Assembly (NCBI GenBank): GCA_022605955.1
Contig: JAKCOZ010000015.1
Location: forward strand, 8,189,287-8,253,286
Length of the DNA stretch: 64,000 bases
Direction of reading: 5' to 3'
DNA from: Rallus limicola
Taxonomy: Eukaryota > Chordata > Aves > Gruiformes > Rallidae
The first letter of the stretch is position 1. The number at the start of each line of letters is the position of its first letter. The notes beneath the pieces are model-generated. The model did no database searches. It worked only from the letters and a program-made list of their open reading frames with translations, and was not told where the DNA came from. A program made the translations under genes and the position numbers. Below, piece after piece: positions 1 to 12,007 of this stretch.

Positions 1-1648
1 ATGAATGGCTTTCAAGTTAAATGAAGACATTCTGCTTGTCAAAATATACTTCTACTTTCTCTTTCTTTGAAGGTTTCAGCAGGGACCTTGCTGCAGCCAG
101 ACCCTGAACTCTGTGTGTTTTCCATGACACCAGTCCAGAATTTAGTGAGTTTGATAACTTCATAAACAGGCAGTAGCAGCATCAAGTGACTTGATACCCC
201 AAGTTTCGATCCCTGTGTTACTCCACTTTTCTTTGCCCCACAGATACAAAGCATCTGACACTCTGTGATGTAGCAGCTGTGTACAGAGCAGTTGATCTGG
301 AGCTTGGTGTGAGCGAGGTACTGGTCAACCTCTGGTTTTATCACTGGGGAAATGAGTATCTTCAAGCTCAGCTAGCCAAGGATGGCATCTCCCCCACAGC
401 TTTAGGGGTTTAAAAGAATATGCTCATCCTACCTGCAGGTTTATTGACAGTTAACGCATTGAAAATAACAGTGAAAATAACATTGAAAATAAACTCAGAA
501 AAGGAGGCTGTTCCTCCTGATACAACTCCAGCTTGTCTGTGGGCACAGGGATATGGCAAATCAATACTCAATACAAAGTGCCAAGCAGGAGAAAGATTCT
601 AATGTAATCATTGTCATTACACCTGCATGGTCCTAATCCTTAATGCCTTCAGAGTGCTGTCTCCTATGTAGTGGCAGTAATGCTGATGCAGAGGTGAAGG
701 TGGAATTCCTTAGGAATTCGGTTAAGTATCTGCAAGAAGCTTTGCTGGCCTGTGACCAGAGTGATAGGCTTTAGTCTTATATTCTCAGACTTTCACTTTT
801 TATTATTTCTGGGGTTTCATTTCGCATGCCAGACAGAAAAGAAATGATCTATAAAGTGTGCCAGACCTCAGCTTTTCTTGCTCTGTTTTAGGTAGATTTA
901 TTTTCAGTCTTAAATGGTCATGAGAACGGTTACATCACTGAGGCACCAAACTGTTTTCTGTGTATTTCTTTCACTAGCAAGTTCCTTTCATCTTGGGAGC
1001 AGAGACTAAATGGCACTTTTGTCCCATCATACCAGTTTCCTTTATAGTACCTTCAAAACAGTACTTGGTTTTTGTTCACTCTCCTTTTATCCCAAAGGCT
1101 GTCATAGCCCACAAACTGTGTCAGGCTTCCTGACACAGAAACAGGTTTCTGAGCAAATTTGTTTCCTTGCAATGGATCTCTGTTCCACAGCTCTCAGGTG
1201 TTCATTGTGATGACTGGTATATGACTGAAAGATCCCTGTTGCCCAATATTGCTCTTTCAAAAACGGGAAATTGTTAGAAAAAATAACCTTATGCCATGGC
1301 TGCAATAAAGACAGGCTCTGGGGGTAAGGCAGCCTTTCCATATGTTTGTAGAAGTCCATATTATTTCTTGACAATGATTGTGGTGATGGGAAGATTGTAT
1401 AGAAGATACATATATGTCAAGTTTTTTATGAATTGCAGTTAGAAACCCATATTGAATAGTAACAATTAATTGAGATTTAGAGCTCCATGGTTTATCAGAG
1501 GTATGCAAACTACTCTTTTTAATTAAAAACATAACCTCCAAAATGCAAATATTTTTCATTTTCATAGAATGGTTTGGCTCTGAGACCTCAAAGCTCCCTC
1601 CCTGTGTCTGTTCCCCCAGCTTCCATGTGCCTTGAGCACTGGCTGTCA
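1..1648. other. non-coding single-copy stretch
   Basis: No recognisable gene, repeat family or RNA. All open frames are short and lack domain features. The one small structure is a near-perfect palindrome at 703-719 (GAATTCCTTAGGAATTC, mismatched only at its centre). The sequence runs up to the 3' end of an inverted CR1. Confidence 0.6.
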
Positions 1649-2067
1649 AATTTCATAGAATCATTGAATCAGGTTTGGGTGGGAAGGGACCTCAGAGCCC
1701 CCCTCCAGTGCCACCCCTGCCATGGGTAGGGACATGCTCCACTAGCCAAGGGTGGCCAATGCCCCGTCCAACCTGGCCTTGAACCCTGCTGGTAATCCAA
1801 GGGCAGCCACAGCTTCTCCGGGCATCCTGTTCCAGGGCCTCCCACCCTCCCTGGGAAGGATTTCTGCCTCACATCTGCTCTCTGTATGCCCTCCTCCAGC
1901 TGAAGTCCATTCCCTTGTCACCAGTCCCTCTCCAGCTTTCCCAGAGCCCCTGGAGGGAGACTGGAAGGGGCTCAAAGGTCTCCCTGCAGCCTTCTCTTCT
2001 CCAAGCTGAACCAACCCAACTCCCTCAGCCTGTCTCCAGAGCAGAGGGGCTCCAGCAAGGTATCTTG
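1649..2067 (-). mobile_element. CR1 LINE fragment, 5'-truncated, minus strand
   Basis: The left edge reads TCATAGAATCATTGAATCAG, the reverse complement of the octamer-like CR1 3' end. It is followed by the inverted 'ggttggaagggacct' type segment. Read on the minus strand, the right-hand part (about 2040-1985) encodes [19 protein letters not shown] then a stop, which matches from memory the C-terminal signature of CR1 ORF2. The element is therefore the ORF2 tail plus 3' UTR, with the 5' end lost, as is usual for CR1. The segment is clearly more GC-rich than its flanks. No target-site duplication is evident. Open frames on either strand here are by-products of the repeat, not host genes. Confidence 0.9.
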
Positions 2068-3285
2068 TTTGCTGCATGTCTTTCTGCAAAAAGTGAGTTT
2101 TCTTAAAAAAACAACAAACCAACAAAAAACTGCGTTAAGAATAAATTATTACTTTGTTCTCAGTACTTAAAAGTGTCTTGTAAAAACTGACATTTGAGAG
2201 AATGTGAAGTCACTAATTAAAAAAGAGGTAGTGTTCCCTCCATGAAAGGTAAGCCCACGGAGGTCACAAAGTGACACCACCATTACAGTCGTAAAGACCT
2301 AAGGGAGCTTTTGAACCATTTCATCTATGGGCTGCCACAGGCATTGCATCCCCCAGCAACCCCTTAAGAATGGCATCAATGTTAAAATAACATGGATAGG
2401 CTAAAAGATTTTCCTTGCTTAAAAAAGGAGACGCTGACTGTCCGTGAATTTTGTGTTGGTATTTCACTGTATCCTATTTTGTGAGCATTTGCCTTAACAG
2501 TATGTTGTTCAAAAGGGCATGGAGTGCGTAGCTGTTGAGACGCATGTCCTGTTTCCGCTAAGTGTAATGCCTTTATTGTTTGTGTGTCAAGATATAAAGA
2601 CTTCTTGTTCACATAATGGATACAGCTGGTTGGGTGGGGGGCAGGGAGGTTCTTACAATAAAAAGGCATTTGATTGCTGCTAGGATCCTTGTCAGTAAAA
2701 TACTCAGAGATGGCTAATTGGACATTAATGTGTCAGATTTTCAACAAAAACCCAAGAAATTTGCCAAAAATAAAACCCGAAGGATCCACGCCTCCAAATT
2801 TTACAACAAAGCTTTGTTTAAAATAGAAGTTAAAGCAGCTAAGATTTATGACATGTTGACATAACTGATGGTAAAGGAGTTGGCTGAAGCTACGGGTGTG
2901 AAGGTCCAAATGAGAACATCTGCATTAAGAAGCTAATTCTCTTAAACATACTGATCAAAATATTAATGCTACATGTAAACACAAGTGCTTTATCTGACAG
3001 TGATTTACATTTGGAACGACCTAATCCAACTATGCACTGCATCTTTATTCATTACCAGCAGCCTTTACTTAACACTTCATGCCCGCTTGCACAGGTGGAC
3101 AATCTACTCAGAGTGACTATTGTGTTTATGTTATTTTTTCATAAGCAGGGTTTGAAATTTGTCAAACTGCATCATTGTTTAACTATGTGCCAGTCAAAGG
3201 GAAATTGCCAGATGGAGCGGCTTTCCCCTAACCTTGCTCCAGGCAATGAAATTACACATAGGCCACAGTCTTATGTCAAGTCTTT
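2068..3285. other. non-coding; complex single-copy sequence before an A-rich tract
   Basis: No gene is recognised. The part from about 2960 to 3280 is compositionally complex, without low-complexity runs, and includes motifs such as GGCAATGAAATTACAC. It could be a conserved element but nothing here proves it. An open frame over 2966-3316 ends in a lysine run translated from the A tract and is not credible as a gene. Confidence 0.5.
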
Positions 3286-3336
3286 AAAAAAAAAAAAAAG
3301 AAAGAAAAAAAAGTAAAAAAAAAAAAAAAAGAAAAA
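3286..3336 (+). repeat. A-rich tract (about 51 bp)
   Basis: Runs of A are interrupted by a few G and one T. No AATAAA lies just upstream, so this does not look like the tail of a processed pseudogene. Simple low-complexity sequence is the better reading. Confidence 0.9.
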
Positions 3337-3848
3337 GTCAGGCCATGAATAGGTATGACTATGTGCATTCACAAAACCTGGCTTTCTTATGCCACTAATT
3401 TTATATGAAGGCTCATGCCAATGGTAAATAAAACTTCATGTCCGTCATGTCACTCATTAACTAGGTGCTCATAATTTATGTATTTAAGGCTTGCTTGTCC
3501 GCCAAGCAATCAAACAGTAAACCATGTTTTATAGGTGTTAGTGTTTATAGAAACTGTAAATAAATGTCAAACAAAAAAAAAAATCAAGTTTCAGAAAAAT
3601 GATCAGGGTTAAGTCATTTATCATTGTTCCAACTGGAAAAATCTGAGGACCTGCCAGTGCCAAAGCAAATGTTTCCCTGGCTTTTTCTAATGTACAGCTT
3701 AAACTACCAGATTGTAGAATTCTATTAGCAGGACTTGATGAAGTGGAAAATTTGCAGATCATGTGCTTTAACTGAACGTCTCACTCAAAGAAGGGGGTAA
3801 GCTGGTGGTTCTTTAAGATGGTGGCCTTTCATTGTTATCAGTTGTTGA
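3337..3848. other. non-coding stretch
   Basis: A+T-rich sequence with several TAA/AATAAA-like words. No gene, RNA or repeat family is seen. Confidence 0.5.
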
Positions 3849-3890
3849 TTTTTTTTTTTTCTCCCCCCCCCCCCCCCTCTCCCCTTTTTA
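3849..3890 (+). repeat. poly(T)/poly(C) tract
   Basis: T12 (3849-3860) is followed after CT by C15 (3863-3877), then a CT-rich tail. It is a pure pyrimidine run on the + strand. Homopolymers of this length are prone to length variation and to sequencing error. Confidence 0.95.
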
Positions 3891-6743
3891 TGCTTAATAC
3901 CAACAGTTAGTTGGGATGACTTTGGCAGAAGTTAGGGTGCTTCGGTCTATGGGCAAAGAAGTTCAAGTGAAGGAATGTTGGTGTGACCTCCTGCTATGTC
4001 ACTCAGCTGTGGTGGGTACCATCAGTCTGCCATAGGCAAGTTCCCTCCCAAAGAGGCATACAATGAAGAAAGGATGTACATGCTCCTAGTGCTTGGTCCT
4101 GTTGCATTGAAATTCTCCATCCAAGTTCGTGCTCTTGCGGACTGCCAGGTAACAGCATATTGTAGCTGGTTGTAGCTTTATCTCTGAAGTTGTGTTGTAC
4201 ATACTAGTCATATGTGTATTGTCAAGGAAATTTGAAAAACGAGGAGAATTTGGTTATTCAGGGGCTTTTTCTGGCATCTGCAGACCAGCAGATATTACAG
4301 TGTCTAGGTCCAGGGTTGCATAGGAAATCTGTTGTGCAACAAACATACATGTTTGCATTTCTCAGTGCTATATATATATACCTGTTTGTTTCTTTCAGAA
4401 ACAAACTAATTCTAGCATTTTCTAGATTGATTTGCCTCTAGAATTGCACATAGGTGAAGATCCATATTTGCCTGTATGAAATGTTCGCAGTGCCTCTGTG
4501 ATAAACCAGTGCCTCTAGAGTCTTGCTGGAGAGCTACTGATGTTTGTAATATAACTGTGATCTGCTGGGTTCTGGAGATGTCCAGGTGAGGTGACCCTGA
4601 TCTGCTGTGGCAGCTGAGTCAGTGTTGTCCTCCCTGGCAGTTCCTGAAATACCGCACTGCTCGTGTTTCTGCATCTCTTATTCCCACAGGCTCCCTCGTA
4701 CTAGCAGAGAGGGGAAGAACTTTTTATCAAGTCTATTTATAATGTACAGTTTGTATATTTTCAATAGCTGAGGAAGTAAGGTAATTCAGTGCTACCTTCA
4801 TCTCGATCCAGGGTCTCACGTGATGAAAATTGCTTGGCTCCATTGATGCTGGTGGGGCAGAACACACTGACAAAACCTAAAGGTACTGAGGGGTGGTTTG
4901 ATGTAGTAAGGGCTAAGGATTGGGCTACAAAGTGGTGACTGAAAAATGTAATCTGTGATTGTTAAATGTAATTGATACCTTGACTTTAATTTATGCATTC
5001 AGTGTGTCCTATACTTAGGTCAAACATCCCTACAGTTGTATGCAATGAATAAATAACAGTGGTACTACATTATAGGTTTTCTATTTGCCTTCTTTGTGTA
5101 GTAAAATTAATTAATTTTGAACCTAAAATATTTTTAAGTTTGCTTGTTGGTTTTGCACAAGATTTGAAAAACATTTGCTGGGAAAATGTGCCTTGGCATG
5201 TCTAGCACAGGCCCCTCACAAGCACAGGCATTTACGAGTCCTGTTTCAACAGCTATGGTGAAGGGTGTATGACACACCAGCTTCAGTATTTCCTTCGTGT
5301 TGTTGTGCCCATCGTCGATCAGTTCAGTTCTGAGTTATTTGAACACTCATCCAAATTAAACAAATAGAGTCTCAACTTTTGGAGTACAGTGATGTGTGGT
5401 ATCCAATTTCATGGTATTTTGAGTGAATTTTTAAAGTTATGCTATTTCTGCCTATTTGACTCACTTCCAAGGCTGTCATTGAGGGCTCCATTGCAAACCA
5501 TTTCTGAGTTGTACTGAGCACCTGTACCAGAGTCAAGCTGTGAGGTTTCTACTTGATTGTTACTCAGCAAAACTCCCATCAACTCTGCTCCAATTTGGGG
5601 CCTGTTAAAACCCACAGAAAAGTTCCCATGTTTGTGCTTGGCTTTGAATAAATGAGGCAATTTGAATACTATATTGTGGTTGAAGTTGATTCACCAATTT
5701 ATGAATGGCATTTAAAAATATGTAGTAAAGTATATCTGTTCCATGTTCTCTTGCTTTCTGAAGATAGTCTCCGAATCTAATGGCTAAAAAAATATAGGCA
5801 ATAAATACCTTCAAATGGCTAAGAACATAATTCATGCCTTGTAATGCATGTTTTAAAAATCAGGCCTTTTTCTGGCTCATTACCCAGCCTGTAGAGTTGA
5901 TTTTTTTAATTGATGTAAGAACACCTCCTTTATGGCATGTTCGTGTTTACCCAAAAGTCACATCATTTTTCAAATTATACAAGGTGTCAGTGCTGAGGGT
6001 AATGATCTTTATTGCTTGCATTCCAAAATGAGAACTACTTCCCTCCCTTGCCCCCACCCCCAATCTGCCTAGAATAAAGAAGAGTCAGAAATGTTTTTCT
6101 CCTGTTAGCGTTTGTGTGCTAGTGAGGATTGGACATAAAAGCTGCACAGAGAAGCCACCAGGTCTGCTTTTATATGAGTTGTTCATCACAGTTAAGCTCT
6201 ACCTAGCAACCCGCAGCAGATGCCCATGTGCTGCCAACAAGAGTCCAACCTCGTCCCAGTGTGGTGTGATGTTTATGTTTCTGGCGACAGCTCTTGCTGG
6301 ATAAGTAGGATTCTTATTTGGTTGCAGTTGAGCGCACATAATGGACTAAAGACACTCTAAGCATAAGCAGACACAGTTCCTGTTGATTTTCACGTGTCTG
6401 AAAACCCGTTTGCTTCCATTACGTGTTTCTGATTTTCATTTTATTAGGTGAGATCATACCCTGGTGAAGTGTACAGAGCTAGTTGAGGCTTCGTCCTGTT
6501 GGTTTCTTCTGATGATTACAAGAAACTATGTAGTCTTGATAATCTTAAGGAAGTTAAAAACATTTTGTCTGCTTTCATTTTTTATTGTGAGAACAGGTCT
6601 TGGGGGCTGGGATGGTCTTTTAAGTAAATACTAATAGAGAGACTGATATTTCTGGGTGAGAGAGCTGCCTGGTCTACAACTGGGATTCATCAGTGCTGTG
6701 TTAACAGAAACACAACAGGATTGCAGAATAAAATGTAAGTATT
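3891..6743. other. non-coding stretch with a short (TA)n
   Basis: No gene is recognised. A (TA)6 run sits at 4369-4380. GC is locally higher at about 4560-4710, where AP-1-like TGAGTCAG and several splice-like dinucleotides occur without an open frame to support an exon. The rest is unremarkable. Confidence 0.5.
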
Positions 6744-7232
6744 TTGCAGCAAGACACTAGACAAATTTGCTTCAATTTTATCTTGAAAGTGTATGATTTT
6801 ATTGCCTCTTATCGTTCCCAGAGTGTGAAACCTTTCAGATTAGAGATCCTGTTAACCATTACAATACTGAGCACCCAACAGCTTCCAAAAATTTATAATT
6901 TTGGTTCATCTTATATAATATGTGTTGTAATGATCAAGTCTGAAAATGGGAAAGCTACTCCTTGTGCTATTTTGCAAAGATGTGCAATTGCCAAAATCAA
7001 AGAGGCTGTCATTCTGATCAGGGAGTCAGGGAAGCTGGATGTTGTTCTGGCAATCTTTTATCAGTTCTTGTTTAAGTCTGCCTTTGATGTTGTCAGTATT
7101 TGCATAGCATATCCTAATTCATCAGTGTCGGGAACACGTATGTTCGCTAGTGAAGAAGTCAGTCCATGGTTGGATTTTGCAGCTGTCTTGGTACAAACCC
7201 TCATTGCTGTTTGCTCTTCTAGTGATGTTTGA
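6744..7232 (+). other. longest open frame in the window (162 codons), unrecognised
   Basis: An ATG-initiated open frame of 162 codons ends in TGA. I recognise no domain, signal or catalytic motif. The predicted protein is rich in I, V, A and S with moderately hydrophobic stretches around residues 35-60 and 105-125. In about 64 kb of A+T-rich DNA read in six frames, one frame of this length is close to what chance allows, so length alone is weak evidence. The opposite strand of the neighbouring DNA also has unusually open frames (next entry), so the whole 6.74-7.99 kb block may derive from old coding sequence whose strand I cannot settle. No Kozak-like context, TATA box or splice-site pair supports expression. 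Confidence 0.2.
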
Positions 7233-7990
7233 GCTGCGTTAAGACATTTGGCTTTTACTCCCATGCAGTATGATCATTTGCTGATATGGAGCTGATGCGG
7301 ATCCTCCTGATGCCATTTCACGCCCCCAGTTGTCCAGCCTTCCCTCCCAGTCCCATTCCTCAAACCAACATGGCGGGCCATGCTGTGGGAAATGGTATGT
7401 GGCAATGGCAGCCCATGGATCTCATGTTGTTAAATTAATTATCATCAGAACATCAGAACTCAGCAGCCTCAAGAACAGGCAAGTGCAAGTGATTCTTTGC
7501 TCCCAAATAATAGTTCCGCAAAGCAATGTTATTGCCCTTGGGTTTGATGGTGCAGAATGTTGTTATAGGCTTGCTGTACTTGTGAATTTCTAAGTTAAAA
7601 CCTGTTAATCGTGCTTCTTGATGATTTACTTATATAGATTCTTCCTCCAATAAAGAATGGCTCTCTTAGTGGTTTGAAGATATGGGATAAGACTCAGTTT
7701 CAGGTGTCCAAGTGTTGAAACAAGTTTACAGGAGTCTTTCATAAGTGTTGGAAATGATACAGAGTTCTTTCAGTGCATCATCTGTAGCTGGATACAGATT
7801 TACATCCTTGCTGGATGATATGAGTAAATGTTTACTTTGCTGGTTATTTCCAGTCACTTCATGTCCTGAAGATCTTAGTGAACTGTTACGGAAAGGTGAA
7901 GCCCATTCCACAGCAATAAATTCACGTGTAATTAAAATGTGTAAAAGTGTTTCCTTGTTAGCGAATGGTTGTGATTCCTTGTGTATCTTG
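7061..7990 (-). pseudogene. possible decayed coding block, unidentified
   Basis: On the minus strand, one frame is open for about 88 codons (roughly 7990 to 7728). It contains stretches such as LLHILITREFIAVEWASPF and DDALKELCIISNTYERLL. The same frame continues to about 7440 with only a few stops. A second frame is open from 7264 to 7061, with SLEEQTAMRVCTKTAAKSN and VPDTDELGYAMQILTTSK. The frames are not in phase, so a real gene here would need a frameshift or an intron. The amino-acid composition is mixed and polar/helical rather than simple. I could not place it in a family. The plus strand is also open over part of this interval, so chance or the opposite strand remain live alternatives. 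Confidence 0.25.
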
Positions 7991-8136
7991 TGTTATGATA
8001 ATCAGTGAATAATCATACTATAGCTGACTTCTTCACATCATATATCATCTGCTCAGTCTGTCAGAAGCAGGTCTCAGCAATGGGGCAAAGACAGTACCAA
8101 GACAGCTGAATTTGGGATTCCGTTGAAACATAAAGA

Positions 8137-8806
8137 AGAAAGCTGCCTGTCGGAGAAGGACCTGGAGATGTTAGTTGACTGTCAAGTGGATGTGAGCCAG
8201 CAGGGTGCCCAGGAAGCCAAGAAGGCCAACAGCATCCTGGCTTGTATCAGAAGCAGCATGGCCAGCAGGCCCATGGAAGGGATAGTGTCCCTGTACTTGG
8301 CCTTGGTGAGGTTGCACCTCAAGTTCTGTGTTCAGTTTTGGATCCCTCACTAAAAGAAAGACATTGAGGTCCTGGAGTGTGTCCAAAGAAAGGCAACCAG
8401 ACTGGGGAAGGGGTTGGAGAGCACACCTTCTGAGGAGTGGCTGAAGGAACTGGGGTTGTTTAGCCTGGAGAAGAGGAGGCTGAAGGGAGACCTTATCGCT
8501 GCCTATAATTACCTGAAAGGAGGTTGTAGAGAGGTGGGCAATGGTCTCTTCACCCAAGAGACAGGTGATGGGATGAGGGGAATGGCCTCAAGCTGCGCCA
8601 AGGCAGATTAAGATTAGACATTAGGAAAATATTATTCACTGAAAGGGTTATTGGGCATTGGAACAGGCTGCCCAGGGAGGGGGTTGAGTTATTGACCCTG
8701 GGTGTATTTAAAAGAAGGGTAGATGAGGTGCTCAGAGATATGGTTTAGTAGAGGACAAGTGTGGTTGTACTTGATGATCTCAAAGGTCTTTTCTAACTTA
8801 AGGTGG
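8137..8806 (+). mobile_element. CR1 LINE fragment with readable ORF2 C-terminus
   Basis: Longest CR1 copy in the window. From about 8144 the frame reads a CR1 reverse-transcriptase C-terminal region, with LSEKDLEMLVDCQVDVSQQG and AKKANSILACIRSSMASRP, then LHLKFCVQFWIPH and a premature TAA at about 8351. A second frame resumes with [20 protein letters not shown] and [10 protein letters not shown]. The 3' part holds the classic 'ggcattggaacaggctgccc' segment (about 8653-8675) and ends in 'gatctcaaaggtcttttc' near 8795. The terminal octamers are lost. The copy is dead: the 5' end with the endonuclease and most of the reverse transcriptase is absent, and the frame is broken. Confidence 0.93.
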
Positions 8807-10265
8807 AGCATTGCAGCTTGTCAGCTGGCTCCTTTTAGTCTTTTAATGAGGTTTGTTGTTGTGATTTTTTAAAAAAAATTTAGTTCCCATTAACTGTTTT
8901 GACTTGGTCTGTGGAGTTTGACATTAATTTTAACAATCAGAGAACTCCATACTAAGGAGAAAGTTTGTATTGAGAGGGTACTGCTACTGGAATGAGCATT
9001 TCAGGTCTTTAGGATTGGTTATAATTTTTGGTTTTGCTTGGTGAAAATTCTCTGGAATTCCTCACCAGCTAATCTGGTATCACTGTGTTTGGGCTGAAGC
9101 CCTGACGTTTTTAATTTTTTTGCAAAATAATACAGTGTTTTTGGGCTGTCTTATTAAACTTGCCTCTTAGCTTGCTGATGAACTCTATAACAGTGAGCCA
9201 TAAGCAGTGCCTGAATTTTCTTTTAGGTGTCCTGAACATATATTTGTGTGCATGTGTTTTTCTGTAGTCAATCAAGGACAGAGAAAGACAGAAAGAATGG
9301 GGAAGGGGTGTCCTCCCTGAGTGAGGAATCTTGGTCTCCTTCACATCCACAACAGACCTGGAGTCCCTGAGGGGACAAAGTTTCTTTTACATCAGTAACA
9401 AACAGATGTAGAAACATAATGATCAAGGTAAGCTACTGCTCACATATTGATGATGTTCTAGCTCAGTAGTTTTCATTGGTTTGGAGTTGTATCACCTTTT
9501 AAGAGCTGAATTAAAGCATCAAAAAAAGTAATGAGGAAAGTTTGTGGATAGATATACAAATGTCTGCTTGAAAAAGTTCCTCTTGCCATTAAAAACAATT
9601 TCCTTTTACTAAAAAAATGTGCATCTAGGGGCTAATTTGCTTTACTTACCAGTTTTTCATCAGGGGAAGGGAGAACTGAGAATTCTGTTTTACAATCCTG
9701 TGATTCACAAAGATGTGCTAATACTTTAAGTGCCTGAAAACTAGTGATGCTTATTTTAATAACTGTAATATATGAATTAAAATGCTTAATTTTTTGCAGT
9801 CCTACATATTATTGAGCTTTGTTCAAGTGAACAAAAGCAAGCTTGGGTTTAAGAGCTTTTGTTGCATCTCAGCCAAAAGTTTACAGCAAGATGTCTCCCA
9901 TTGTTTCTTGTCTCCTCTTGAATGACAGACCTGTTTTTAAGCATGAATTTAAAAGAAAAAATAATTGAATGTGCTGGTTATAAAAATGCTTGTCTATTTA
10001 AGCTTTTATTTATAAGAAATTAATATACAATGAAGATTGTAAATAAACATGCAATTATGCATCTTATTATTGAGTTGATGATTATATAGATTTTTCTTAG
10101 TTTAGGCTAAAAACAGGCTGATGAACTCAGTTGCAGTATGCTGAATCTGGTGAAAAGCCATAGATAACTCTCACAAAAAAATGTTAGAAAATCTGCAGCT
10201 GTTTGGCATCTTTAGCTATCACCTTGAAGACAGATAGGTGTAAAACATCTCTTGACTCTTGCATT
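8807..10265. other. non-coding A+T-rich stretch
   Basis: No gene, RNA or named repeat. Several AATAAA/TAATTA-type words occur, as expected from composition. Confidence 0.5.
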
Positions 10266-10350
10266 TTAATAATATATAATATATATTTAACAGTATATAC
10301 ATATTATCTATTCATATATATTAATATATAATATATTTAATAATATAAAA
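10266..10350 (+). repeat. AT-rich low-complexity segment
   Basis: About 85 bp, almost pure A/T and rich in TATA words. It contains two near copies of AATATATAATATATTTAA (about 10270-10290 and 10323-10340), so it may have grown by internal duplication. It could form cruciforms or unwind easily, but no function is implied. Confidence 0.85.
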
Positions 10351-11624
10351 AAGTTTATCGACTACTTTGACTCTAGGGCAGATCTTTGGGTTAAGAGTTT
10401 ATAAAATAGCAGTTTTCATTACAATTATTATTTTTAAAATAAATATTTTATGGATAAAACACAAAAATACTAGTTTTCTTTTTTGTGGTTCTTAAATCAA
10501 ATGTATAATAAATGTGGATACCATTTTAACTCAGAAAATACTACTGCTCTTAAATTATATTTCTTAGATTTACATATTAGTAGTTACAGTTGTAAATCTA
10601 CTCATTTAGAGTTCTCATATTCTTGTTTCTACTTTCATTGGAGATATCCGTCTTTGCCCTCATAAGGAATTTCTTTTCAAAGGGAGTTGTGTTTAAAGAA
10701 GTTTTTTTTTCTTTTCAGTTCACTAACTTGTTTCCTAAACCACTTTGTACAGTGCCATGACTCTGGCTGCATGGTTTAGTTTTTATGGTGTTTGTTGCTC
10801 TGCATTCCCTTGCAATCAAGCCGGAAGGAGAACGCATCTCTGCCAGGAGGAAAGAGCTGAGAGAGAAGGACTGGGTACCTGGTGTCACTTCACAGGAAGC
10901 CATGGGGCTGTTATAAATTTGAGTCAAACTGGTAGTGCATTGAATATTGATATCATTGTGGTTATGGCCTTGGTAATGGTGCAACTTTTATTCTGGAATT
11001 AATTAGCAATAAAATTTAAGAAACTACCCTTGTGATTTGGTGTTCTCCTCTCTTCAGAAAACACTGTGGAGAGTAATCATAACGCGTATAGTGAAAACAT
11101 GGCTTTCTTCTGAGCTTAGAGCTCTTCTTGTACATTCCAGATGCCAGCTAAATAGCCAAATATGATTTTTTTCCTTTTTTGTTAAACTGTGTAAAGAATT
11201 GTATCCAAACGTTAGCATGAACTTGAATTGTTCTGAGATTAAATTGGATTTTTTTTCGTGGCAGCTTTTTAGAGCTGTTGACCCTGAGAGCGTTTGGGTG
11301 TTTCAGGGGATAGCATTCCATTTTTCTCTTCACACATAATGAGCAGTGAACTCCTTGATTGTTGTTGTCTGTTCCCTCTGCTGAGAGACCACTGCAGCCA
11401 ACAAATCCAGAGTTTCATGCTGCAATCTAAACAGTGTGATGCATTGCAGGTGCTTTCCTCATCTCCTCACACCTCTCAAAAACATTAGGAGGGATTTTCA
11501 ACTTCCTATTCAACTTTTAAATGGAGAGTCAGGTCAGTCTTTGGATTAGAATACTAATAAATCTTCTGACTTCACTTATTGTACAAGTATCCAGATAGTA
11601 TCTACCACTATCCTGGCTTGCGGT
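10351..11624. other. non-coding stretch
   Basis: No recognisable gene or repeat. Short frames on both strands at 10.7-11.0 kb overlap one another and show no domain. Confidence 0.5.
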
Positions 11625-11669
11625 ACCATGCCACGTTGACCTCACTTCAGGCTGTTAGAATGATAGCTT
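11625..11669 (+). repeat. 45-bp direct repeat, copy 1
   Basis: Aligns without gaps to 11963-12007 with 34 of 45 identities by eye. The shared core is GACCTCAYTTCAGGCT. This copy contains TGACCTCA, the complement of an AGGTCA-type nuclear-receptor half-site. Confidence 0.55.
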
Positions 11670-11962
11670 AATGAATATATCTAAAGACCCATCATAAATT
11701 GCAAGCAAAGAAAATGTCACTTCTCTGATGTTTGTGTATAAAAGTTGGACCTTAAATTGCTTTCTCTCTTAATCATTCTTTGTTTGAGTTACCCTGTAGG
11801 TGGCCGTTTCCAAAGATGGGAGCTCCGGTGCTGTAAATAAAGTCCAGCAGGATGCAAGGTGCTGAAAAGAGTGACTTCACTAGCTCTGCTGCTCCAGTGC
11901 TGCAGTGAAATGAATGATTGTTGATTTGTATTTAATGCTCAATTTCCTCTCCATTACTACAA

Positions 11963-12007
11963 ACCATGCAAAGCAGACCTCATTTCAGGCTATTCATATG
12001 AGAGCTC
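11963..12007 (+). repeat. 45-bp direct repeat, copy 2
   Basis: Ungapped partner of 11625-11669, 338 bp downstream. It sits inside a compositionally complex segment (about 11940-12070) that ends in ATGCTAATTA, a homeodomain/POU-like word. It may be an old local duplication of a non-coding module or two pieces of one ancient repeat. Confidence 0.55.

Noticed and set aside
1742..2125. 127-codon minus-strand open frame
   Set aside because: It lies in a CR1 3' region in a frame different from that of the CR1 ORF2 signature, so it is a by-product of the repeat.
2966..3316. 116-codon plus-strand frame with a lysine-rich end
   Set aside because: The lysine run is translation of a simple A tract; the rest has no domain.
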